A stretch of DNA of 64,000 nucleotides from JALNZF01 sp049793155 (lineage in GTDB: Bacteria; Nitrospirota; UBA9217): assembly GCA_049793155.1 (NCBI GenBank), contig JBARBN010000228.1, positions 1-64,000 on the forward strand, given 5' to 3'. Positions 1 to 9,258 of this stretch are shown piece after piece. The notes under the pieces are model-generated. The model saw only the letters and a program-made list of their open reading frames with translations, did no database searches and had not been told where the DNA came from. A program made the position numbers and the translations under genes. Numbering within the stretch: position 1 is the first letter of the stretch; the number at the start of each line of letters is the position of its first letter.

Positions 1-200
1 GTTCGGGCTCTGTTGAGACCCTCAAAATACCAGGGTTGGGTAAGGTGCCGCACCTAAGACCGAAGCAAGGCTCTCTCTATAAACATTACTTGACAAGAAC
101 AAACCAGGACGCGAAGGGGATGTGCAAAAAAACGATTCTCTCCTCATGAGTTGAGTTAAGAACAGATAACAACGACCCACACAAAATCCGGAAGACCCAT

Positions 201-232
201 AAAAAAAAGGGGTAGCCTAGTAGGCCATCCCC
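201..232 (-). terminator. Intrinsic terminator after prsT
   Basis: Read on the minus strand, a GC-rich interrupted stem (GGGG...GCCT/AGGC...CCCC) is followed by eight T residues. It lies about 40 bases past the prsT stop codon and probably ends the XrtD operon. Bases 1-200 hold no gene or clear signal that I can support. Confidence 0.85.
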
Positions 233-269
233 TTATCGGAAGAGTTCCGCGATAAGAAGCGTTCCTTCA

Positions 270-2267
270 CTAATGGAACCCAGCCATGACTTTCTTTGCC
301 TCGTCCTTCCCGGGGAAATTGACGTCGGAAGCCAGGGCGATCTTGAGATACTCCTTCGCTTTATCCGACTTCCCCGACTGCTGATAGGCCATTCCCAGAT
401 GATAATTAAACACGGGATTCCCGGGGGATTTTGCCTGAGCCTTGGACAGCCAATCGAGGGCCTTATCCACATCTCCTTTTCGATAGCTGATCCACCCCAT
501 TGTATCGAATATATTCGGATTATCGGAATTGAGGGATTTCGCCTTCTCCGCGAAAACAAGGGCCCGGTCAAGATCCTTCGTCCCCTTGCCGTATTCACTT
601 AAAAGGTAAGCCAGATCGTTCGCGGTCGTCCAGCTTTCCGGTTGGACCCTCACTGCCTGTTCCAGTTCAGCGATCGCCTTCTCCCATTTTTTCTGCGCGC
701 CATAAAGGGCGCTCAGTTTCATATAGCTCATGGGATTACCCGGTAACCGCCTCTTGATATCCGTATACTCCACTTCCGCCCGCTTGAAGTCGCCCTCTCT
801 CAGCATCAGATCTCCCAGGTCGGCCTGTACGTCCAGGTCTTTCGGATTGGCAGCAAGTATCTTTCGATACTGGGCTTCGGCATTCTTGAAATCTTTCTGC
901 TGTGCAGAGAGGCGGGCGAGTGCCCGAATGAGGTCCCTTGAACCCGGTGCGTTTTTCAAGGCTTTCTGAAGAGTATCGAATGCGAGGTTCGGTTCCTTAT
1001 TCACGGCATGGGCCTCGGCAAGGCCGATAATACCAGGCAGATAGTTGGGATTTTCCCCCACAACAGTACGGAATGATTCAACAGCCTGCAGTCCCTCCTG
1101 CTTTTGGAGATGGATACTGCCCTCGACCGAATTGGCGTCAATGTCCTTGGGGCTTTCCTTAAGCACCTCATCGGCATATTTTTTCGCCTGGTTAATGTCC
1201 TGCCGTGAAAGATGGAACTGTGCCAGGGAATTTTTCGTATGGAGGATGTTCTGATTCGCCGGGTCCCTTTCCAGACCGAGACATTCCTTGAGAATTGACA
1301 CACCCTGATCGGATCGGCCGCTCATGAAATAGAAGGCGCTCAATGCAAAACGGATCTGAAAGCTTTTTTCATTACGGCTAATTCCTTCCTTTAACAGCCG
1401 CTCGGCGTCGTCCGGTCTTTTCCTCGCGTTGTAAAATTCCGCCGCCTGGACCCATCGCTCTTCCTTTTTCGGTTCCGCGGCCAGGAACTCCTTCAAAACC
1501 TCAGAGGCCTGTTGTTCCTTGCCTTCGTTCCAATAGATCCCCGCCAGGGCCAGACGATACGAGGCTGCGTCGGGCTCTATTTTGATAACTTTCTGCATAA
1601 TGCCCACCGCATCATCCGTTCTTTTTGTCTTCAGATACAGGTCCGCAAGCGCAAGATAAAGAGAAATGGATTTTTCATTGATCTTGATGCCGTCGCGAAG
1701 GGTTTTCTCGACATTCTGGGCATCGCCCTTTTGCGCGTACAAAGAGGTTAGAAGCAGGTAACCCTCGGGTTTATGGACCTCCCTTCCTACAATGGCCTCC
1801 AGAAACCTTGTCGCCCCATTGTTGTCTTTTCCCTTTATCAGGACCATGCCCTTCAGCAGGAGGGCATCCTCATGTTTCGGATCGTTTTTGAGTACGAGGT
1901 CCGCCTTGCCCATTGCCTCATCTGTTTTTCCGGAGCCTAACAGAAATCTGCCGAGTTGGATCTGGGCATCCGAATGATTCGGCGAGAGCTCGACCACTTT
2001 AGCAAAGTTCGCGTAGGCCCCCCGGGGGTCCCCTGATTTCAATGCGATCATTCCAAGCATATAAAAGGCGTCGGCATATTTAATATCGATCTGGAGCGCA
2101 TTCTTGAACTCCAATTTTGCCTTCACATAATCCCCTTTTTCATACAGGGTCTTGCCTTTATTGTAAAATTTTACTTTTTTTACTTCCGGCCCCGCGCAGG
2201 CCGTCAGCATCGCGAGGGCCAGCAACATCACAATTCCAAGGAGCATACCACGTTTCATGAACATCAT
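270..2267 (-). CDS. prsT: PEP-CTERM system TPR-repeat lipoprotein PrsT
   Basis: The 665-residue product starts with a lipoprotein signal (MLLGIVMLLALAMLTAC, lipobox LTAC) and continues as back-to-back tetratricopeptide repeats to the C terminus (recurring A-x-x-x-Y and N-P pairs about every 34 residues). The length and layout match PrsT, the TPR lipoprotein that travels with exosortase/exopolysaccharide loci, so an outer-membrane assembly role in polysaccharide export or protein sorting is likely. The start is well placed behind GGAGG. It is the last gene of the XrtD operon, followed by a terminator. A generic TPR lipoprotein is the alternative, but the exosortase context favours PrsT. Confidence 0.85.
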   Translation of the reverse strand: MMFMKRGMLLGIVMLLALAMLTACAGPEVKKVKFYNKGKTLYEKGDYVKAKLEFKNALQIDIKYADAFYMLGMIALKSGDPRGAYANFAKVVELSPNHSDAQIQLGRFLLGSGKTDEAMGKADLVLKNDPKHEDALLLKGMVLIKGKDNNGATRFLEAIVGREVHKPEGYLLLTSLYAQKGDAQNVEKTLRDGIKINEKSISLYLALADLYLKTKRTDDAVGIMQKVIKIEPDAASYRLALAGIYWNEGKEQQASEVLKEFLAAEPKKEERWVQAAEFYNARKRPDDAERLLKEGISRNEKSFQIRFALSAFYFMSGRSDQGVSILKECLGLERDPANQNILHTKNSLAQFHLSRQDINQAKKYADEVLKESPKDIDANSVEGSIHLQKQEGLQAVESFRTVVGENPNYLPGIIGLAEAHAVNKEPNLAFDTLQKALKNAPGSRDLIRALARLSAQQKDFKNAEAQYRKILAANPKDLDVQADLGDLMLREGDFKRAEVEYTDIKRRLPGNPMSYMKLSALYGAQKKWEKAIAELEQAVRVQPESWTTANDLAYLLSEYGKGTKDLDRALVFAEKAKSLNSDNPNIFDTMGWISYRKGDVDKALDWLSKAQAKSPGNPVFNYHLGMAYQQSGKSDKAKEYLKIALASDVNFPGKDEAKKVMAGFH

Positions 2268-2320
2268 ACTTCCTCCTCTGCTTATTTGGAAAAACCGATT
2301 TTACAAAGTTTGAACTTGCA

Positions 2321-3973
2321 TCAAAATCCCATTCCACTCCGCATCCCGAGAATCCCGAGCATTGCCAGGGTCATCAGCGTGGAAGCAATCAAGGCGTCAA
2401 ATTTCCCCCGGAGCTCCGTGATCAAAACTTCAATGCTGAACAACAGCACGATAATTTCCACCGCCAGAAATCCCAGGTGATAGCTCTGAATTGCCTGCTC
2501 AGGCAGATTGGGAACGACAAGGGCGATGAAAATGACCAGAAAATCCATGGTTGTCAACCGGAATCCTTTCATTCTTCTGGAAAACTTCACCGTAAGAAAG
2601 ACAAGTAAAGCGATTATCCCAAAGGAAAGACGGTACAGAGTAAGCATTTTTGCGCTCATCCAGCCCACTCGCCCCTCCTCTATCAGATACAGGATGAGGG
2701 GTATGGTCGGATACAGGGCAATGCGCAGGCAGAAACTCAAATGGTCCCTGAAAAATATCAGCGAAGCCAGGACGCACAAACCGAGGCAAGCAGCGACAAG
2801 GGCAATATATCCAGGGACCGTTGCGGGAAGAAGGCAGCAAAACAGCAGGAACACCGGTATGATGATCTGTGCGAGCATGAAGGATATTCTGATGATCCAG
2901 TTGTGGTCCCTGATGTTTCTCAGCCATCCCGTAAAGGCAAAATCGATCAGGGGCATTCGCTTGAACCGGAAACCGATTCGGTCAGCAGCAACAAAGGAAC
3001 CGATGATCAGGGTGGAAAAAACTGCAAACGAAATCATCAGCACCCAATCAGAGTAATATTTGAAAATGACGGCCGAAACGATCATCATTGCCTGGATCAC
3101 ATAGATCGTAAAAACAGCCTCGGTATGGGACAATCCAAGACGAATGAGACGATGGTGAAAGTGGTTCTTATCAGCAGAGAAAAGAGGTCGTTTATCTCTG
3201 AACCGCTCCACCATGACGGTCAGGGTATCGAGCACGGGAAATCCAAGGATGATCAGCGGCAACACCGGGCTGAACGGAGTGCTGCCCTGGGTGGTCTTAA
3301 TGGCAAGAACGATCGCTGAATAACCCAGAAGCTGACTTCCTGTGTCGCCCATAAAGAGGCTGGCCGGGTGGGTATTAAATCGCAGAAAACCGAATATCGC
3401 CCCTGCCAGCGACAGTGACAGGAGAACAACGATGTTATTGCCCATCAGATAGGCAAGATATCCTATGCAGCAAAAACCAAGCAGGGAAAGGCCCCCCGCA
3501 AGACCGTCCAGGCCATCGGCAAGATTGATGGCATTCGTGACCCCGACGATGGTAACGAGAGAGAGGGTGATGACAAACCACTCCGGCAGTTGGATTGTCC
3601 CGGGCAGCAATGCCCCGACAGATGCTATCCTGACGCCGCCGAAAATAACAACGACCAGGGCAGCAAGCAATTGTCCCCCGAACTTTGCCTTATACCCGAG
3701 CCCTTTCAAATCGTCCAGCAAGCCGAATATCACGAGAGCGCCTGCCCCTGCAAGATAGGCCCTTACAAAACCGTCAGTTGTGATCCAGAGGATGACCGGC
3801 ACAAACGCACCCAAGGCCATTGCCAGCCCGCCGATCCTCGGAACAGGGCTGGTATGGACCTTGCGCAGGTCAGGTACATCAACGAGTTGGAATCTCGCGG
3901 CAAGTCTTGTCATCACGGGGATCAGGCTGACGGTGATGAATACCGACAGAAGTATTGTTGAAAAATAGAGCAT
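2321..3973 (-). CDS. WecA/MraY-family undecaprenyl-phosphate sugar-1-phosphate transferase, C-terminally extended
   Basis: A 550-residue polytopic membrane protein. The first ~340 residues carry the family signatures: an LDDLKGLG acidic motif, NAINLADGLDGLAGG, FMGDTGSQLLGYS and the cytoplasmic HFHHRL motif. Such enzymes load the first sugar phosphate (often GlcNAc-1-P) onto undecaprenyl phosphate at the inner membrane and so start polysaccharide synthesis. The remaining ~200 residues add several further membrane segments that standard WecA lacks; I cannot assign them a role. It sits between xrtD and prsT, so it is probably the priming transferase of the exopolysaccharide cluster to its right. 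The sugar specificity is inferred. Confidence 0.85.
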   Translation of the reverse strand: MLYFSTILLSVFITVSLIPVMTRLAARFQLVDVPDLRKVHTSPVPRIGGLAMALGAFVPVILWITTDGFVRAYLAGAGALVIFGLLDDLKGLGYKAKFGGQLLAALVVVIFGGVRIASVGALLPGTIQLPEWFVITLSLVTIVGVTNAINLADGLDGLAGGLSLLGFCCIGYLAYLMGNNIVVLLSLSLAGAIFGFLRFNTHPASLFMGDTGSQLLGYSAIVLAIKTTQGSTPFSPVLPLIILGFPVLDTLTVMVERFRDKRPLFSADKNHFHHRLIRLGLSHTEAVFTIYVIQAMMIVSAVIFKYYSDWVLMISFAVFSTLIIGSFVAADRIGFRFKRMPLIDFAFTGWLRNIRDHNWIIRISFMLAQIIIPVFLLFCCLLPATVPGYIALVAACLGLCVLASLIFFRDHLSFCLRIALYPTIPLILYLIEEGRVGWMSAKMLTLYRLSFGIIALLVFLTVKFSRRMKGFRLTTMDFLVIFIALVVPNLPEQAIQSYHLGFLAVEIIVLLFSIEVLITELRGKFDALIASTLMTLAMLGILGMRSGMGF

Positions 3974-3997
3974 AACGGTAACATGTGCTCCTTGTCG

Positions 3998-5560
3998 TTA
4001 GACCTGTTTTTCTTTCAGGAATTGAAGCAGGATAGGCATCATCTCCCTTACAAACCCGTCCAATCGTCTTTCTGCATCCTCAATCTTTTCCGCCGGCTGG
4101 ATCATCGTTATCGGACGCATGAACAGATCGTACGTGTTGTCTCTCCGGAGGGCATGAAGGGACAGATGAAATCGATTGATATTTTTGTCATAGGTAGCTT
4201 CGTCCTTGGTCTGAAACCAGAAGTAGACAAGCTGTCTGATTCCCTCCTTTTCGATGACCATGGTCATTACCGACAGCTTGTCGAAATAGGGAACATCGCT
4301 GATCGTTCTTCGTTTGACATCCTGTTCCACCCATCCAGAGGAAGGCATGCAAACCGTCGGACTATGAAAAAAATTTTCATTGGCGAGAAATGCAGTGCTT
4401 CGGTAACCCATATACAGCGATACGGTTTTGCCGGATCCATCACGGAAGTATCCGCTGAATGCCTCCTCAGCGCCTGACTCCTTGACAATAACGGGGTTAA
4501 CCGCATCATGGCTCCCCTCCCATTTGCCGATGGTCAAGGGAAACTCCTCTATACCCCCCTGGATGGTCATTGCGGGCAAAGTACTTGTGCTCAGGCTCAA
4601 GCCCGCAACACACACCAGAATTATGGAAGCGGTCAGGAAGGCACGTGTTGTTTTCACCTCACCAGCGGCCATCGAATGAGGAGCGGGTTTTGGATCAAAG
4701 GGCCCCTTGCTTAAAGAAGTCTTCGGTGACAGGGCCGATAAAAGTCGGCTGAATACGAACAGCATGGCAATCGCGAATAAGAAAATAACCCATCCCGAAA
4801 AGTCATGAAAAAATCCCTGGGACACCTTCGGTCCAAACTTATTCGTCAGGATCCCTGTGATGCCGATGCGAAATGCATTGAAAAGAACACCCGTGGGGAG
4901 GGTAACAAGAACACATACTATCCGTTTCCACATGACTCGTTCAAAGAAATATGCGTACAGAATCCCCACGCCCAGCAGGGGGAAAATATACCTCATGCCG
5001 CTGCACGCATCGACGACCTGAAGCTGGGTCACCCCGAGATCAATGATGTTGCCGCTGACATAGACCGGAATGTTGAAGAGGCCGATAAAAGCACCTCCCA
5101 GATTTGTTGATATTGACTTGAGATGCAGCCCAAGATATCTTTCAAGGATGGCGGGTACCGGAACCATGAAAAAAAGGAAACCGAGAGGCATAATCAGTTC
5201 TTTTACAAACTCAATGCCAAAAAAGAATCCAACGAAGAGGATGATCAAGACCGGTATGACCGGCATGGAGATGTTACCGCTCGATCCGAGGATGCCGTAA
5301 AGCGATAACAAAACGAAAATAACAAGAAGTGGAAGAACTTTCCATGCCGGCCTGACCGGAATTCGGCTTATGGTCTTCCTTTTTTCCCAGAGCAGATACG
5401 CCGAAGCGAGAGGAATCATAAAACCATAGGAATAGTCCTCATTCTCCCGCCAGATATTCACCATGGTTCTGAGCGGAACGTAGTAGGCAGCCAGAAAGAG
5501 TAACGCCAGGACAACAATCTGTGTCCGGGTATCCTCAACACGGGACCTCAATGAGTTCAT
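3998..5560 (-). CDS. xrtD: Exosortase fused to an EpsI domain, VPLPA-CTERM type (XrtD-like)
   Basis: A 520-residue inner-membrane protein. The exosortase half has eight or so hydrophobic segments and the full catalytic set: Cys186 in VVDACSGMRY, Arg231 in FNAFRIG and His252 in FFHDFSG. After ~residue 300 follows a periplasmic EpsI-like domain (FPLTIGKWEG ... SPTVCMPSSGW). This fused form is typical of XrtD, the transpeptidase-like enzyme for VPLPA-CTERM proteins, and two proteins in this window end in that signal (44343-45092 and 58327-59019). Its start overlaps the radical SAM gene by an ATGA, implying translational coupling. The upstream promoter carries PhoB boxes at 7936-7975. Confidence 0.9.
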   Translation of the reverse strand: MNSLRSRVEDTRTQIVVLALLFLAAYYVPLRTMVNIWRENEDYSYGFMIPLASAYLLWEKRKTISRIPVRPAWKVLPLLVIFVLLSLYGILGSSGNISMPVIPVLIILFVGFFFGIEFVKELIMPLGFLFFMVPVPAILERYLGLHLKSISTNLGGAFIGLFNIPVYVSGNIIDLGVTQLQVVDACSGMRYIFPLLGVGILYAYFFERVMWKRIVCVLVTLPTGVLFNAFRIGITGILTNKFGPKVSQGFFHDFSGWVIFLFAIAMLFVFSRLLSALSPKTSLSKGPFDPKPAPHSMAAGEVKTTRAFLTASIILVCVAGLSLSTSTLPAMTIQGGIEEFPLTIGKWEGSHDAVNPVIVKESGAEEAFSGYFRDGSGKTVSLYMGYRSTAFLANENFFHSPTVCMPSSGWVEQDVKRRTISDVPYFDKLSVMTMVIEKEGIRQLVYFWFQTKDEATYDKNINRFHLSLHALRRDNTYDLFMRPITMIQPAEKIEDAERRLDGFVREMMPILLQFLKEKQV

Positions 5561-6516
5561 ACCCGAACCTCATGCGCAGGGCTCAATTTGTTCCGGGCGA
5601 TCCAGAACAGAGGCACCCAGATCTTCCGCCTGATAAGGTGACCCACACTTCCGATCATCCAGCAGTTCTGGTCGCAGCGATCGACCCGCTTTCTCGCCTG
5701 CGCGGCCTCCGGACTGTTCCAGATCTCGGTAAAGGATGTTTCCTTTATGTTGCCAAAGGTGTAGTTCATGACATTGCAGGGCCGGATATCACCGTATGGG
5801 TCGATGAAAAAGGAATCGTTCGCCATGGTGCACTTCAGCTCCCGAACCCCCCCGTACATATGATCCACGATCCCCTTCGTGAAATACGCGCGGAACCAGT
5901 CCTTGGGATGAAAGGACGTGAGGTATGCGTGCATGAGGTTGTTTATCTCCGCCTCCACGCGCGGCTTGTCGTTGATCACGTTGTCTTCCTTGTGAAAATA
6001 ATAGGCGTTGTGGAGAATGGCCGTTGCCAGTTCCACGTCATACTCGCAGGCAAGCCTGTACAGCGGCACCAGGTCATGGGCATTCTTGTCTGATATAGTC
6101 ACCGCCATCCCGAGGTCCTTGATGCCGAGTTTTTTAAGCCCCTGCAGACTATCCAGCGCACGCCGGTGGGCCTTCGCGACCCCTCTGACCCGGTCATGGG
6201 TATCACCGATGCCATCAAAACTTATTCTGACCCCTACGTCCCTTCTGTCCTTCATGACCTCGAGGATTTTCTTCGTCATGAACCCGTTCGTGCTGATAAC
6301 GACGCGTTTCGCCTTTTTCCTGACCACATCCAGGATGTCACCCAGGTCGTCCCGCAGAAAAGGCTCACCGCCGGTGATATTGAGCCTGTTCACCGAGGGA
6401 AACGAGTGCAGGTCGCCCGGTCTGATCTCCCTGTTTTTGTCGCTCGGGAATTGCCAGGTATTGCACATGATACAGCGGCTGTTGCAACGATAGGTTACTG
6501 CCAGTATTCCATCCAT
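5557..6516 (-). CDS. Radical SAM/SPASM-type protein in the exosortase operon
   Basis: A 319-residue radical SAM enzyme with the iron-sulfur triad Cys11-x3-Cys15-x2-Cys18 (CNSRCIMC) close to the N terminus and the SAM-binding motif ITGGEPFLRDD. The C-terminal part has more cysteines (RPCNVMNYTFGN, then CDQNC), as in SPASM or twitch domains that bind auxiliary clusters. Such proteins modify peptides, sugars or other substrates; the substrate here is unknown. The gene lies between a glycosyltransferase and xrtD, overlapping xrtD by four bases. An exopolysaccharide-linked or sorting-linked modification is therefore likely but not shown. Confidence 0.8.
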   Translation of the reverse strand: MDGILAVTYRCNSRCIMCNTWQFPSDKNREIRPGDLHSFPSVNRLNITGGEPFLRDDLGDILDVVRKKAKRVVISTNGFMTKKILEVMKDRRDVGVRISFDGIGDTHDRVRGVAKAHRRALDSLQGLKKLGIKDLGMAVTISDKNAHDLVPLYRLACEYDVELATAILHNAYYFHKEDNVINDKPRVEAEINNLMHAYLTSFHPKDWFRAYFTKGIVDHMYGGVRELKCTMANDSFFIDPYGDIRPCNVMNYTFGNIKETSFTEIWNSPEAAQARKRVDRCDQNCWMIGSVGHLIRRKIWVPLFWIARNKLSPAHEVRV

Positions 6517-6533
6517 GGTCCACCTCTATTCGT

Positions 6534-7661
6534 TTATGATCTCACGGGCTCGCATGCACTGTTGTTCCCGACCAAGGACAAATATAATGCCTCCATTTGC
6601 TCGGTTACCTTGTCCCATGAGTAGTTTCGCTGAACATGCTCCAAAGCAGGTCTCTTCTTTTCATACACTTTTTGAGGATGCTCGATCAGGTCTGTCAGCA
6701 CGCGCCGGAGATCGCCGGCATCGCGGTTCCGGAATGTATATCCGTGATCTTCCACAGCCTCCAGATTTTCCGGAATGTTGCTGGATACACAGCAGTTCCC
6801 GTAATTCATGGCCTCCAGCAGCGCCATGGGGAGCCCCTCCAGCGTGGAGGGGAGACAGAAAAGATAGGCGTTGCTAAAAAGCTCCTTAAGCGGCCCACCG
6901 GTGACAAACCCAGGGAACAAGATCCGTTGGTCTTCACCAGCCAGGCTTCTAAGCCGTGCCTTGTACGGTTCCGCGTGAGCGGCATCGCCGGCAATGACCA
7001 GTTTCATCTCCGTTTTCAATTTGCTAAAGGCCTCTATGAGAAAGTGCGCTCCCTTCTCAGGCACCAGGCGTGCTGCGAACAGGATATAGCGGTCCGGTAA
7101 GAGCCCTTGATCGAGAATCCATTGTGGCTTCAAGCGCTCTACTGGGCTCACGCCGTTCGGTATGTAGATCACCTCACGCCCGAATTTCTGCTCGTAATAG
7201 GTCTTCTGCACCTTCGAGACGGACGTGGCCTTACTGGGGAAGTACACCACGCTGTAATCCGACAGGCGCAGGAATGTCTTGCCGATCAATCCCCATTTAT
7301 CCCGCTGCCATTCCAGGCCGTGCGTCTGGACGACTGTCGGGATACCCCTCATCCGGGGGAATATTGAAAAGAGCGAGGGCCCGACAGCGTGGACATGGAC
7401 AAGGTCCGAGTCGCAACGCCGCATTACGTCCAGTGTCGCACGCCAGCAGATAGACAGTTTGTGGAGCGCCTTGGTGTTCACCGAGGGGACCGTCCTGATC
7501 TGCATTCCCTTATAAAAGCCATCTGATGTTCCATAATCCCGGCTGGAATAGACAACGACCTCATGACCCTTTGCCACCAGACGGGACCCGATTTCTTCCG
7601 TTACCTTTTCTATCCCGCCTCCCTGCGGCATCCCTTTAACTGCCAGAAACGCAATTTTCAT
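6534..7661 (-). CDS. GT4-family glycosyltransferase
   Basis: About 375 residues with a GT-B fold signature: an N-terminal glycine-rich start (MKIAFLAVKGMPQGGGIEKV), a central hinge, and a C-terminal donor-binding half (ILFAARLVPEKGAHFLIEAF ... LFCLPSTLEGLPMALLEAMNYG). The E-x7-E motif region marks GT4 retaining enzymes, which transfer NDP-sugars to a lipid-linked glycan in the cytoplasm. I chose the ATG at 7661 because GAGGGG lies just upstream; a GTG six bases earlier is possible. It is the first gene of the PhoB-box promoter at 7920-7975, with a leader element at 7715-7764. The sugar donor is unknown. Confidence 0.85.
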   Translation of the reverse strand: MKIAFLAVKGMPQGGGIEKVTEEIGSRLVAKGHEVVVYSSRDYGTSDGFYKGMQIRTVPSVNTKALHKLSICWRATLDVMRRCDSDLVHVHAVGPSLFSIFPRMRGIPTVVQTHGLEWQRDKWGLIGKTFLRLSDYSVVYFPSKATSVSKVQKTYYEQKFGREVIYIPNGVSPVERLKPQWILDQGLLPDRYILFAARLVPEKGAHFLIEAFSKLKTEMKLVIAGDAAHAEPYKARLRSLAGEDQRILFPGFVTGGPLKELFSNAYLFCLPSTLEGLPMALLEAMNYGNCCVSSNIPENLEAVEDHGYTFRNRDAGDLRRVLTDLIEHPQKVYEKKRPALEHVQRNYSWDKVTEQMEALYLSLVGNNSACEPVRS

Positions 7662-7714
7662 GTACACCCCTCATGCATAGAACGGCGCATAGCACTGATG
7701 GACCACGCGATCTC

Positions 7715-7764
7715 GGGCTTTCTGGTCTCTCGGCGGATATTTCTGCCGGTCAACAATGGACCTG
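7715..7764 (-). promoter_or_regulatory. Leader RNA element, copy E (XrtD operon)
   Basis: On the minus strand this reads AGGTCC, TTGTTGACC, a GGC...GCC stem and then ACCAGAAAGCCC. It matches the 5' and 3' blocks of five other copies in this window. This copy is the most divergent on the 5' side, so the long-range pairing seen elsewhere is weak here. No poly-T hairpin follows, which suggests a different output (translational or lost). It lies ~150 bases downstream of a PhoB-box promoter and ~50 bases upstream of the glycosyltransferase start. Confidence 0.6.
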
Positions 7765-7919
7765 ATGAGCACTTCTTTTTTCAATATTCTATTTCTCTGT
7801 TGTTCGGATGGGCCTTTGGAAGACGGATTCAATCAGACCCTGTCTCTGGGACACGGTGTCGAAGAGAACTTGATCTTGGCTTGATACTCAATACCCTCGT
7901 CCTAATAGAATCCGCGCAC

Positions 7920-7975
7920 ACATTAACACCTGTACGTTACACAGATATGAAGTTTATGTTAACATTTGATGAAAT
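7920..7975 (-). promoter_or_regulatory. PhoB-box promoter for the GT4-radical SAM-xrtD-prsT operon
   Basis: Four 7-bp repeats with exact 11-bp periodicity fill 7936-7975 on the minus strand; the last two are ACTTCAT and GTGTAAC. After 10 bases comes a -10-like TAATGT. This is the known PhoB-box layout of phosphate-starvation promoters. It splits the polysaccharide locus into two transcription units and places exosortase XrtD under probable PhoB control. The rest of the gap 7668-8031 holds leader copy E and no gene. Confidence 0.75.
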
Positions 7976-8031
7976 TTCAGGGGGAGGATTGGTGAGGCGG
8001 GATTACTGAAGAAACAACTTCCGAAACATAC

Positions 8032-9258
8032 TCAAGTTTGACCCATCGCCTTTTTGTAAACCTTTATCAGCTTTTCATAGTGCGCTTCTGCGGTGTATGC
8101 CGACTCCACTTTTTGTCTTGCGCTTCGGCCCATGGCATCGGCTTTCTCAGCCGGCAGATTCAGGAAAGTTGTCCATTTTTCCCGGAGATCATCCGCATCC
8201 GCCTGTTTGAACAAGTAACCGTTGATTCCGTCGTCGATCATCTCGGGGATGCCTCCGATTCTCGATCCAATGACGGGTTTCCCCCAGGCAAATGCCTCGA
8301 GAAGCGAGAGAGGGGCATTTTCATACCATTCAGACGGCATGATGATGACTTTCGCTCCAGATAATATATTTTCAAGCTCCTTGCCCTGTAAATACCCGGC
8401 AAAAACAACGGGCAGCTGCTTTTCGATCGCTATTTTCTGGATAGCTTGACGGTCAGGCCCATCGCCTGCAATTATTAGATTTGTCTTTACCCGCAAATCC
8501 TGAAGAGCGGACAGTAGCGTTCGCGCACCTTTTTCCCTTGATAATCGTCCGAGATACAGGGAATAGCCCCTGTTCAGGGTTGAAGGCGGTATCAACCGGG
8601 TATCTATAAAATTCGGCAGGTATTCAATCTTGTCTCCGTTCCAACCGTATGCAATTGCCTTGTCACGAAGAAACATGCTGGGAGCGATAAATCTTTTTAT
8701 CATATCGTACTTCCTGAACAGATGGCTGAAGTATGACTCCGAGGCATAGACGGCCGATGCGATATAACTGTTCTTGTGGCATTTTGTTATGACCGCCTGA
8801 TAGAACCTGTTCCCCTTGCAGCGCTCACAAATTCGGCCGTGGTTCAGCATCAGGTAACTGGGGCAGAAAAGCTTGAGGTCATGCAGCGTCATCACCGTGG
8901 GGATATTCTTCTCTTTCAGGGCATCCAGAACCGAGGTGCTGAGCCCTCCATAAATATTGTGAGCGTGGACCAGGTCGGGCTTGAACTCCTTGAGCAGATA
9001 CTGCAAACCTTGGCGCGCCTGTCGGGAATAGATCATCTCCCTGACGGTCCCGATGCCTTTGAGCGAAACGCCGAACTTGTCCCGTTGAATTTCATCGGGG
9101 AAAAACCGTTCATAGCGAACGGATTGATTCTTCGGATAAGCCCGGGTGAAGACCGCGGTCTCATGCCCCGCCTCCTGGAGCATTCGCATTTCATCAAAGA
9201 GGACCCGTTCTGATCCTCCCCGGAGATAATAGAAGTTGTTGAGAAAAAGAACCCTCAT
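8032..9258 (-). CDS. GT4-family glycosyltransferase
   Basis: A 408-residue GT-B glycosyltransferase. The N terminus (MRVLFLNNFYYLRGGSERVLFDE) and C-terminal donor site (SLYLGRLSREKGARTLLSAL, then PSEWYENAPLSLLEAFAWGKPVIGS) are typical of GT4 enzymes that build surface polysaccharides. A cysteine-rich patch around CERCKGNRF resembles a zinc-ribbon insert seen in some bacterial GT4 members. The start codon overlaps the stop of the small upstream gene by ATGA, so translation is coupled. It is the last gene of the promoter-distal polysaccharide block; the next promoter lies just downstream. Acceptor and donor are unknown. Confidence 0.85.
   Translation of the reverse strand: MRVLFLNNFYYLRGGSERVLFDEMRMLQEAGHETAVFTRAYPKNQSVRYERFFPDEIQRDKFGVSLKGIGTVREMIYSRQARQGLQYLLKEFKPDLVHAHNIYGGLSTSVLDALKEKNIPTVMTLHDLKLFCPSYLMLNHGRICERCKGNRFYQAVITKCHKNSYIASAVYASESYFSHLFRKYDMIKRFIAPSMFLRDKAIAYGWNGDKIEYLPNFIDTRLIPPSTLNRGYSLYLGRLSREKGARTLLSALQDLRVKTNLIIAGDGPDRQAIQKIAIEKQLPVVFAGYLQGKELENILSGAKVIIMPSEWYENAPLSLLEAFAWGKPVIGSRIGGIPEMIDDGINGYLFKQADADDLREKWTTFLNLPAEKADAMGRSARQKVESAYTAEAHYEKLIKVYKKAMGQT

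Noticed and set aside
1..200. Possible further leader element (GGGTCTCAACAGAGCCCG on the minus strand)
   Set aside because: It resembles the 3' block (ACAGA-GCCCG), but the CTTTGCTGA block is missing and no downstream gene is visible in the window.
2508..3961. Long plus-strand frames opposite the GlcNAc-1-P-transferase-like gene
   Set aside because: Low-complexity, highly basic or mixed composition typical of antisense shadows; the minus-strand gene has full family motifs.
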